A stretch of DNA of 64,000 nt from a virus. Below are positions 7,390 through 13,892 of this stretch, one piece after another. Within the stretch, counting starts at the first letter, position 1; each line of letters starts with the position of its first letter. The translations under genes and the position numbers were made by a program. The stretch is taken from IMG/VR virus record IMGVR_UViG_3300005264_000009, positions 23,210 through 87,209 of that record; one strand, written 5' to 3'. Under the pieces are notes generated by a model, which was not told the origin of the DNA, did no database searches, and saw nothing but the letters and a program-made list of their open reading frames with translations.

Positions 7390-7983
7390 ATGAAAAAAGA
7401 TTGGACAGGAAATTCAAAAACCACATTTACCACTTTAGGTGCAAGTAGTCATACAAGAGAGAAAAGAGAAGAAAATGATTATTATGCAACACATCCAGAA
7501 GCTGTAAGAATGTTATTTAAGTTAGAAGATTTTAATAGTGTTCTTGAACCATCATGTGGTGAGGGTCATCTTGCAAAAGAAATTAAAAAAATAAAAGGTG
7601 ATGTTACAGCATCAGATTTAATTGATAGAGGTTACGGTACAAAAAAGAATTTCTTACAATACAATAAATGGGATGGTGATATTATCACAAATCCACCATA
7701 TAAATATGCAAAAGAGTTTATATTGCATGCTTTAAAAATTATTCCTGATGGTAATAAAGTAGCAATGTTTTTAAAATTACAATTTTTAGAGGGACAAAAT
7801 AGAAAAGGTTTATTTCTAAACCATCCTTTTAGAACATTATATGTTTCTTCATCACGTATTTTATGTGCAAAAAATGGTGAGTTTACTAAAAATGGTAAAA
7901 AAATATCATCCGCCGTAGCATATGGTTGGTATGTTTGGCATAAAGGTTTCCACGGTAATCCTATTATAAAATGGTTTAATTAG
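7390..7983 (+). CDS. Phage N6-adenine methyltransferase-like protein
   Basis: A 197-residue protein with an AdoMet-binding phrase LEPSCGEGHLAKEI (about residues 55-68) and catalytic ITNPPYKYAKEF (about 98-109), the order expected of gamma-type amino-methyltransferases. The DYYATHPEAV start near residue 33 is typical of small phage adenine methylases. AAGAGGATAATA precedes the ATG. It is the second of four adjacent methyltransferase genes and probably protects phage DNA from restriction. Target sequence unknown. Confidence 0.8.
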   Translation: MKKDWTGNSKTTFTTLGASSHTREKREENDYYATHPEAVRMLFKLEDFNSVLEPSCGEGHLAKEIKKIKGDVTASDLIDRGYGTKKNFLQYNKWDGDIITNPPYKYAKEFILHALKIIPDGNKVAMFLKLQFLEGQNRKGLFLNHPFRTLYVSSSRILCAKNGEFTKNGKKISSAVAYGWYVWHKGFHGNPIIKWFN

Positions 7984-7990
7984 GTACTAC

Positions 7991-8716
7991 ATGAAATATA
8001 TGGGAAGTAAAAGACGTATTGCCAAGTATATTTTACCTTATATTTTACAAGGTAGAAGTAAAAATCAGTGGTATATAGAGCCTTTTGTTGGTGGTGCTAA
8101 TATCATAGATAAGGTTAAGGGCAAAAGGCTTGGAAGTGATATAAATAACTATCTAATAGAGGCTTTAAAAGCTATTCAAGATGGTTGGCTACCACCAATG
8201 AAAATTACCGAAGAAGAGTATTATGATATTAAGAAAAATAAAGATAATTATCCTGATTATTTCGTGGGTTATGTTGGATTTACTATGAGTTTTGGTGCTA
8301 AATGGTTTGATGGTTATGCCAAAGGTGATAATAGAGATTATGCAAAACAGGCTTTTAAAAGTACAAAAAAACAAGCAACCAAACTTAAAGATATTATATT
8401 TAAAACATGTGAATATAACGAATTAGAAACACCTCCTAATAGTATTATTTATTGTGACCCACCTTATAAAGGCACAAAAGAATATAAAAATAAAAAATTT
8501 AATCATGATAAATTTTGGGAGTGGTGTAGAAAAAAAGTAAAAGAAGGACATAAAGTTTTTATAAGTGAGTACAATGCACCACCAGATTTTATTTGTATTT
8601 GGGAAAAAAAGGTAAAAATAACAACATCTTTAGATAATTATAAAACAAGTATAGAAAAATTATTCCAACATAAAAGCCAAGTTATAAAGCGAGAAAAACA
8701 AAGTTTATTATTTTAA
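7991..8716 (+). CDS. D12-class (Dam-like) N6-adenine methyltransferase
   Basis: A 241-residue protein starting MKYMGSKRRIAKYILPYI, the K-x-x-G-x-K motif of Dam/D12 enzymes. FVGGANIIDKV (about residues 35-45, usually F-x-GGG) is the AdoMet site, and CDPPYKGTKEY (about 154-164) is the catalytic DPPY. Length is near normal for Dam-type enzymes. The ribosome site is weak (TTAGGTAC), suggesting coupling to the gene 7 nt upstream. Confidence 0.87.
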   Translation: MKYMGSKRRIAKYILPYILQGRSKNQWYIEPFVGGANIIDKVKGKRLGSDINNYLIEALKAIQDGWLPPMKITEEEYYDIKKNKDNYPDYFVGYVGFTMSFGAKWFDGYAKGDNRDYAKQAFKSTKKQATKLKDIIFKTCEYNELETPPNSIIYCDPPYKGTKEYKNKKFNHDKFWEWCRKKVKEGHKVFISEYNAPPDFICIWEKKVKITTSLDNYKTSIEKLFQHKSQVIKREKQSLLF

Positions 8717-8726
8717 AAGGAGGATT

Positions 8727-9104
8727 ATGAAAATTTATTTAGCTGTACCTTACATGAGTGATGACATTAATATTATTGAAGAACGTGTCAGATTAGTTAA
8801 TGAAATGGCTGGTAAGATAATGGAACTTGGGCATACTGTATTTAGTCCAATTTCACACAGTCATCCCATATCAAAGACTATGGAAACAAAGGATGATGCT
8901 TTCTGGATCAAACAAGATTATTCTTTTATAAAATGGTGTGATGTTCTTTGTATTTATCAATTAACAGGATGGGAAGAATCAAAAGGTATTAAAAAAGAAA
9001 CAGCTTATGCTATGCTTTTAGATAAAACAGTATGTAATACTGAACATATATTTAAAAATAATATATATAATTGGAGAAATAAATATATTAAAGGAGTAAA
9101 ATGA
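8727..9104 (+). CDS. DUF1937-type (nucleoside 2-deoxyribosyltransferase-like) protein
   Basis: A 125-residue protein that begins MKIYLAVPYMS and has GHTVFSPISHSHPIS near residues 37-51, DFW-like AFWIKQDYSFIKWCD near 63-77 and LTGWEESKGIKKE near 85-97. This is the layout I associate with the DUF1937 branch of the deoxyribosyltransferase fold. A nucleotide salvage or base-exchange role is possible but unproven. Strong ribosome site AAAAGGAGGATT. Its TGA overlaps the ATG of the next methyltransferase. Confidence 0.75.
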   Translation: MKIYLAVPYMSDDINIIEERVRLVNEMAGKIMELGHTVFSPISHSHPISKTMETKDDAFWIKQDYSFIKWCDVLCIYQLTGWEESKGIKKETAYAMLLDKTVCNTEHIFKNNIYNWRNKYIKGVK

Positions 9105-9865
9105 AATTTATAAATAAAATAATTTGTGGGGATTGTTTAGAGGTGATGGATCAGCTTATTGCAAATAATGTAAAAGTGGATGCTATTATTACTGATCCAC
9201 CGTTCGGAACTATCAGTAATTCTTGGGATGTGGTAATTCCTATAGATAAAATGTGGGAAAGATTAAATAAATTAATAAAAAAGAAAGGGGCTACGGTTAT
9301 ATTCGGCACTGAACCATTCTGCTCAAAAGTTAGAATAGCAAATTTAGATAATTATAAGTATGATTGGGTTTGGGAAAAATCTGGTGTTGGGGGTTATCTT
9401 TTAGCAAAAACACGTCCCTTAACAAATTATGAAAATATAATGGTATTTTATCAAGCCCCTCTACATGGTAATGGTGGTGACGATAACGGAAATTATTATC
9501 CACAAGGTACTAAAAAAACAAAAAAATGGGTAAAAACACCAAGAAGAATCACTCCATGCAACAGATCAATATCTAAAAAAGAAGTAATATTACAAGATAC
9601 AACAAATTATCCTAAACGAATTTTACGTTTTAACAAAGAGCCTTTAAGTCTTCACTCTTCCCAAAAACCTTTAAATTTAATGGATTACTTGGTAAAAACG
9701 TACACTAAAGAGGGTGAAACAGTCCTTGACTTCACCTGCGGTTCAGGAAGTACACTTGTATCTTGCAAACGTAATAAAAGGCAATTTATAGGTATAGAAC
9801 AAGACAGTAAATTTGTAGATATATCTAAAAAAAGATTAAACAATATAACATTAAATTTATTTTAA
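9101..9865 (+). CDS. N6/N4 DNA methyltransferase (DPPF type)
   Basis: A 254-residue protein starting with GDCLEVMDQL and IITDPPFGTISNSWD (about residues 29-43), the catalytic motif IV. The AdoMet motif I (VLDFTCGSGSTLVSC, about 205-220) is C-terminal, giving the beta-class order. It resembles the broken gene at 20482-21291 over its whole length and the stub at 38652-38753, so three copies of one family occur here; this is the only intact one. Confidence 0.87.
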   Translation: MKFINKIICGDCLEVMDQLIANNVKVDAIITDPPFGTISNSWDVVIPIDKMWERLNKLIKKKGATVIFGTEPFCSKVRIANLDNYKYDWVWEKSGVGGYLLAKTRPLTNYENIMVFYQAPLHGNGGDDNGNYYPQGTKKTKKWVKTPRRITPCNRSISKKEVILQDTTNYPKRILRFNKEPLSLHSSQKPLNLMDYLVKTYTKEGETVLDFTCGSGSTLVSCKRNKRQFIGIEQDSKFVDISKKRLNNITLNLF

Positions 9866-9878
9866 AAGGTGAGTTAAA

Positions 9879-10472
9879 ATGGATAGACAAGTAATTATAC
9901 ATCAACATATATTACAAACGCATTTACCAGATGCTTGTAAATTATTAATGGGAAAAATAACTGAATTTGTTGACTGTAATATTGTTAATATAAATAAAAA
10001 AGAAATAACTGATTTTTTTAATTGGAATATTCATAAAGTAAATAAGTGTTTACAAAAGTTAGAAAAAGAAAATATAATTGAAATTATAGATAATAAAACA
10101 ATAAAATTATTTTATTATCATCGATATTTACCAGAATTTCAATTTTTACATTTAGATGATGTAAGCGTATTACGTAAAATATATAATGATTTAGAAGATG
10201 ATGACAATATATACACAAATTTGTATTGTGGTAATGTAATAACAAAAAGTTTACTTGCTTTAAATTTAAATGATGCTTGTACTCTTTTAATGAGTGAACT
10301 TCTATTAAATGAATGGGTAAGGGATAAAAAGAAAAAAACAATAAAAATATCAAAAATATCAATTAAAAAAACTTTATATTGGAGTATTAAAAAAATTGAT
10401 AGAATATTAACAAGATTAAGAAAAGAAAAAATACTAAAGTACAAAAAAGGAGCACATATACTATTATTTTAA
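9879..10472 (+). CDS. Tandem winged-helix protein 1
   Basis: A 197-residue protein built of two similar halves. Each begins with a phrase like LPDACKLLMGKITE (about residue 15) or LNDACTLLMSELLL (about 128) and continues with a helix-turn-helix plus wing: EITDFFNWNIHKVNKCLQKLEKENII in the first half, KKTLYWSIKKIDRILTRLRKEKIL in the second. This fits duplicated winged-helix DNA-binding domains like those in phage replisome organisers. It starts the array running to 13850. DNA binding is inferred. Confidence 0.68.
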   Translation: MDRQVIIHQHILQTHLPDACKLLMGKITEFVDCNIVNINKKEITDFFNWNIHKVNKCLQKLEKENIIEIIDNKTIKLFYYHRYLPEFQFLHLDDVSVLRKIYNDLEDDDNIYTNLYCGNVITKSLLALNLNDACTLLMSELLLNEWVRDKKKKTIKISKISIKKTLYWSIKKIDRILTRLRKEKILKYKKGAHILLF

Positions 10473-10485
10473 AAGGAGAATAAAA

Positions 10486-11157
10486 ATGGAAAACCCTAAG
10501 ATGCTTACATTATATTCACAACTGTTAGAAACAAGTATGCCTGATAGTTGTAAATTATTAATGGGAAAACTTACTGAATCTATATGTGAAAAGAAACTCC
10601 AATTAGGTTTGACTGGAAATAACTATTGTGTAGTAGAAATCAATAGACAGGAATTAGCTGATTTTTTTAAATGGCATATTAAAAAAATACACATAGGTTT
10701 AAAAAGATTAGAGAAAGAAAATATAGTACAAATTATAGATAATAGAAAAATAAAAGTATTTAATTACCATATATACATGGATATTTTTCAGTTAAAAAAT
10801 CAAGATGGTATTGAGGGATTAAAAAAGTTTTTTAATGATTTAAATGATGATACTTCCATGTATTTGTATTTAGGTGAGGATAATATACAAATACCGTATA
10901 GTGTTGCATCTTCAAAATTAGATGATGCTTGTAAAGTTTTATTGGCTGAACTTTCTGCATACCAATTACTTAAAAACGATGATCCCGAAGATACTTATGT
11001 TGTTAATATTCACCAGAAACATACAATAGGTTTTTTAAATTGGACTTTTAAAAAGTTGAATAAGAAATTGGTTTTATTAGAAAAAGAGGGATTTATAAAA
11101 CGTGTAGATGATAACTATTACGAAATTTTAGAGCCTGTTGATTTAGAATTAGTATAA
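10486..11157 (+). CDS. Tandem winged-helix protein 2
   Basis: A 223-residue paralogue of the preceding protein with the same duplicated design: MPDSCKLLMGKLTES (about residue 17) and LDDACKVLLAELSA (about 144), each followed by an N-W/K-H-I-KK helix-turn-helix (ADFFKWHIKKIHIGLKRLEKE and FLNWTFKKLNKKLVLLEKEG). Strong ribosome site AAAAGGAGAATAAAA. Its stop abuts an inverted repeat (AACTTTTT/AAAAAGTT, 11157-11173) in front of the next promoter. Proposed role: binding origin DNA or regulation, by inference. Confidence 0.68.
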   Translation: MENPKMLTLYSQLLETSMPDSCKLLMGKLTESICEKKLQLGLTGNNYCVVEINRQELADFFKWHIKKIHIGLKRLEKENIVQIIDNRKIKVFNYHIYMDIFQLKNQDGIEGLKKFFNDLNDDTSMYLYLGEDNIQIPYSVASSKLDDACKVLLAELSAYQLLKNDDPEDTYVVNIHQKHTIGFLNWTFKKLNKKLVLLEKEGFIKRVDDNYYEILEPVDLELV

Positions 11158-11174
11158 ACTTTTTTAAAAAGTTC

Positions 11175-11203
11175 TTGACAAACAAACTTTGTTGTGATAG
11201 TGT
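11175..11203 (+). promoter_or_regulatory. Sigma70-like promoter ahead of the pseudoknot leader
   Basis: TTGACA at 11175-11180, 17-nt spacer ending TTGTGA, and TAGTGT at 11198-11203. It keeps the TGTG-like extension of the other family members but its spacer is the most divergent. It would drive the structured leader starting about 11220 and the genes 11326 onward. Confidence 0.55.
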
Positions 11204-11219
11204 GCCTTTTAAGACTTCA

Positions 11220-11324
11220 AAGTGGGGAACGGATTAGCTATCTGTTGTGTAAGTTCTTGTCCTCTTGCACTATTCCCCACTTCCTTTTTCTCATGGACAT
11301 AGCAGATTAAGATTAGGACAAGAA
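11220..11324 (+). promoter_or_regulatory. Candidate RNA pseudoknot that occludes a ribosome-binding site
   Basis: Stem 1 is AAGTGGGGAA (11220-11229) with TTCCCCACTT (11273-11282), 10 perfect pairs around a 43-nt loop. Inside the loop, TTCTTGTCCT (11254-11263) is a perfect complement of AGGACAAGAA (11315-11324), which contains the AGGA ribosome site 7 nt before the ATG at 11326. Both stems together form a long H-type pseudoknot that would hide the start site. An additional loop match, GCTAT with ATAGC, occurs at about 11237-11241 and 11299-11303. It lies between a promoter and a small gene, the normal place for a riboswitch or autoregulatory RNA. Confidence 0.6.
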
Positions 11325-11325
11325 A

Positions 11326-11487
11326 ATGAAAAGTGTTACATTCTATACAAAAAATCACATTTTAAAAATTAAAATTAAAAATAATCACTTAGGATACATT
11401 TATCTTGAATCTTATGAGAGAGATATAATGTATAATGAAAACATTTGTAAAGATTTACTATTACATTTAAAACAAGGAGGGAACTAA
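11326..11487 (+). CDS. 53-residue hypothetical protein under the pseudoknot leader
   Basis: ATG at 11326 is preceded by AGGACAAGAAA, the sequence that pairs with the leader loop. The 53-residue product (MKSVTFYTKNHILK..., ending LKQGGN) is basic with alternating K and I and has no motif I recognise. Its end carries the AAGGAGGG ribosome site of the next gene. Small size and position suggest a regulatory or leader protein. Confidence 0.55.
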   Translation: MKSVTFYTKNHILKIKIKNNHLGYIYLESYERDIMYNENICKDLLLHLKQGGN

Positions 11488-11489
11488 AA

Positions 11490-11765
11490 GTGAAGCAAAA
11501 TTCTTCAATGGGTATTTCAAGGCAAAATTATCATCAAATATTACAGAATGATAAAAAAGATAGTAGTACACTTTTTTTATACTTTTTCTTTTTAGATTGT
11601 GTACAAAAACAAAAAACAAAAACAATTAAAATAACAAGTGCACAATGCAAACGAGAATTAAAGTGGGGAGAAAAGAAATTTAAAAAAGCAAAAAATGTAC
11701 TATTAGAATTAAAAATAATAGAGCAAGTAAATAAAAAGCAAGTAAAAGTAAATAATAATAAATAG
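11490..11765 (+). CDS. Small winged-helix protein
   Basis: A 91-residue protein with a GTG start at 11490 preceded by AAGGAGGG. SSTLFLYFFFLDCVQKQ resembles the DACKLLMGKL helix of the larger paralogues, and CKRELKWGEKKFKKAKNVLLELKII is the helix-turn-helix and recognition helix, leading to a short wing (EQVNKKQVKV). It is one half of the tandem design seen at 9879 and 10486. Confidence 0.6.
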   Translation: MKQNSSMGISRQNYHQILQNDKKDSSTLFLYFFFLDCVQKQKTKTIKITSAQCKRELKWGEKKFKKAKNVLLELKIIEQVNKKQVKVNNNK

Positions 11766-11776
11766 AGGAAATAAAA

Positions 11777-12100
11777 ATGAAAAACATAAAATATGGTGAT
11801 ATATTTAATAACCACAAAGGACTTTCGGGTTTAAATATACCTGATAATATTGCTGAATCAAATTTACATGATTCAAGTAAAATACTTTTAGGAAGATTGA
11901 TTGCATTCACAAATAAAAATGGGGAATGTTCTCCCACAAGAAAAACATTAATGAAAACATTATGTTGGAAAAAAACAAAATTAGATAGAAATATACAAAT
12001 ATTAAAGGAGAAAAAACTAATAAAAACAAAACAAAAGGATTATGGTTCACCAAGTAATTATTACTTTTTATGGCATCCTTTTTATGAAAAAAACAATTAG
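11777..12100 (+). CDS. Single winged-helix protein
   Basis: A 107-residue protein with LHDSSKILLGRLIAF (about residues 30-44), the same helix as DACKLLMGKL in the paralogues, then SPTRKTLMKTLCWKKTKLDRNIQILKEKKLI and a wing ending NYYFLW. The arrangement matches N-terminal DNA-binding domains of phage replication proteins O-type. It lies directly upstream of the large initiator-like gene. Confidence 0.62.
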   Translation: MKNIKYGDIFNNHKGLSGLNIPDNIAESNLHDSSKILLGRLIAFTNKNGECSPTRKTLMKTLCWKKTKLDRNIQILKEKKLIKTKQKDYGSPSNYYFLWHPFYEKNN

Positions 12101-12152
12101 AAATAACAAGGTTGAAAATATCATGTATTAATAAAAATAGGAGAAAATAAGT

Positions 12153-13850
12153 ATGGAGAATAACAACTATTACTTTACTATGCAACAAATCCCAACTATT
12201 GCATCTTGCAATCCATTATTATCACCATCGGATAAATTGGTTTTTTCCAGTATTTATTTTTTAAAAGAGTCAAAACATGGTTCTTGTTTTGCATCAAATA
12301 AGTATTTAGCTGAATATCATGGATTAAGTGAAATTGCTATTAAAAAATCAGTGCAAAAATTAGAACATTTAGGTTATATAAAAAGAAAAACAGAAAAAAA
12401 ATTAGTAAGAACAATACCTGGAAATTACCCTAATGAATATAGATCATATAGAATTATTAATATTTTAAAACAAAATTTATGGTTACTACTATCAGATGTT
12501 TGGAATATGGCTTATCCACAAAAAGATGAAGAAGCAAGACACTTTTGGTATATAATAACAAACATAATAAAAGATTACGAAAAAACAATCAAAAAAGACA
12601 AAAAAGTGTTCAAGATCGTTGAGGCTGTAAGTTTATCCATAGGGGGTATAAAAATTTATCTTCAAGAGGATAAAAATTTATCTTCAAGAGGATACAAAAT
12701 TATACCCTTATTAAAAGAATATATTAAAAGTAGTGAAGATCTAACTAAAGTTAGATCACACAACCTATCGGTTGTTGATAAAAAGGATGGTTATTTAATA
12801 CAAGAGGATAATTCTTGCAATATAAATGATTTTGGGGAAACAAATAAAAAAATAAACAATTCTTGTAATAAAGAAAATTTTTCGCCAGCAAATAAAAAAA
12901 TAAATAAATCTTCTTTAAATTCTTGTGATCGCAAAATAAATAAAAAAATAAAAACAAAGAGACCTAAATATAAAATAACTACATCTACATATTCTTGTTA
13001 TACTCAATTTATTAATGCTGGTGCAACAAAACATAAAGAAGATTCAAAAGCATTTATAATAACAATGGAAAATATACATTCTTTATTTGATAATAAATGT
13101 CTTCCTCCATATAGAGATGCTTTTGTTCCCGAAAAATTCATAGATTATAAATGGAGTAAAGATGAAGTTATAGATACATTTGTGTATCAATTAAAAAACG
13201 CAAAATCAGAAGGTTTTGCATTAATTAAATCTGCTGGGGCATTTATTTTTCAAAAAGGTTTTAATGGCAAAAAAGCTTGGAGTCCTCTTTTATTCTGGAA
13301 TCAAAAGATGAATAAGACAGAAAAAGACGTTTTAACGCCCGAAAGTGTCGTTTTTAGAGACTTACTGAATAAAAACAATATAAACCACACAGAATTACTC
13401 CCAAGCGATTTAAACAGGCTTTCTGGTAGTTTAGAAAAAGCTAAAAAATATTATACATTTTTTAGTGCCTCAATGAAAATACAGCATAAAACATTTGCAC
13501 ACCACTTTGTAAACGTTTATTTACCAAAACAATTTAACAATAAGCAATTCAGGCTTGTTTATATTAGAAAAAAAGGTTTTATCCAACAATACATGAAAGA
13601 ATGTGCTTATGCTAAAGTATATACAAAGATAAAAATAAATTATGAAACTTTTAAAGGCAAGAAAATAACAAGAAAGGAGTATCTACAAATACCTGTTGAA
13701 GAAAGAAGAAAAGAAATAGATAAAGAATTAGAAGGGAAGACAGAATATTATCAAGGTAAGTATATACCAGCTATAGAATACCATAAAATACCATTTGATG
13801 ACAGATTACATGATATAGAATTAACAAAAATGAGACGTAGAAACAGGTAA
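12153..13850 (+). CDS. Replication-initiator-like protein with N-terminal winged helix
   Basis: A 565-residue protein. Residues about 20-95 form a winged helix (LLSPSDKLVFSSIYFL, ASNKYLAEYHGLSEIAIKKSVQKLEHLGYIKRK), the domain that organises replication origins in many phages. Residues about 220-275 are a low-complexity linker with NKKIN and NSCN repeats. The rest (about 285-565) is basic and Trp-rich, with no ATPase motif I can see. It sits immediately before the replicative helicase, the usual place for an initiator or helicase loader. That role is inferred from position and the DNA-binding domain. Confidence 0.6.
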   Translation: MENNNYYFTMQQIPTIASCNPLLSPSDKLVFSSIYFLKESKHGSCFASNKYLAEYHGLSEIAIKKSVQKLEHLGYIKRKTEKKLVRTIPGNYPNEYRSYRIINILKQNLWLLLSDVWNMAYPQKDEEARHFWYIITNIIKDYEKTIKKDKKVFKIVEAVSLSIGGIKIYLQEDKNLSSRGYKIIPLLKEYIKSSEDLTKVRSHNLSVVDKKDGYLIQEDNSCNINDFGETNKKINNSCNKENFSPANKKINKSSLNSCDRKINKKIKTKRPKYKITTSTYSCYTQFINAGATKHKEDSKAFIITMENIHSLFDNKCLPPYRDAFVPEKFIDYKWSKDEVIDTFVYQLKNAKSEGFALIKSAGAFIFQKGFNGKKAWSPLLFWNQKMNKTEKDVLTPESVVFRDLLNKNNINHTELLPSDLNRLSGSLEKAKKYYTFFSASMKIQHKTFAHHFVNVYLPKQFNNKQFRLVYIRKKGFIQQYMKECAYAKVYTKIKINYETFKGKKITRKEYLQIPVEERRKEIDKELEGKTEYYQGKYIPAIEYHKIPFDDRLHDIELTKMRRRNR

Positions 13851-13892
13851 TACAAGGTGATTTCTTATAATGTTTTATAAAAAGGATTAAAA

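Noticed and set aside
12751-12957. Antisense frame with Phe/Leu/Tyr-Cys repeats opposite the initiator linker
   Set aside because: Produced by the NKKIN repeat on the coding strand; no start site.
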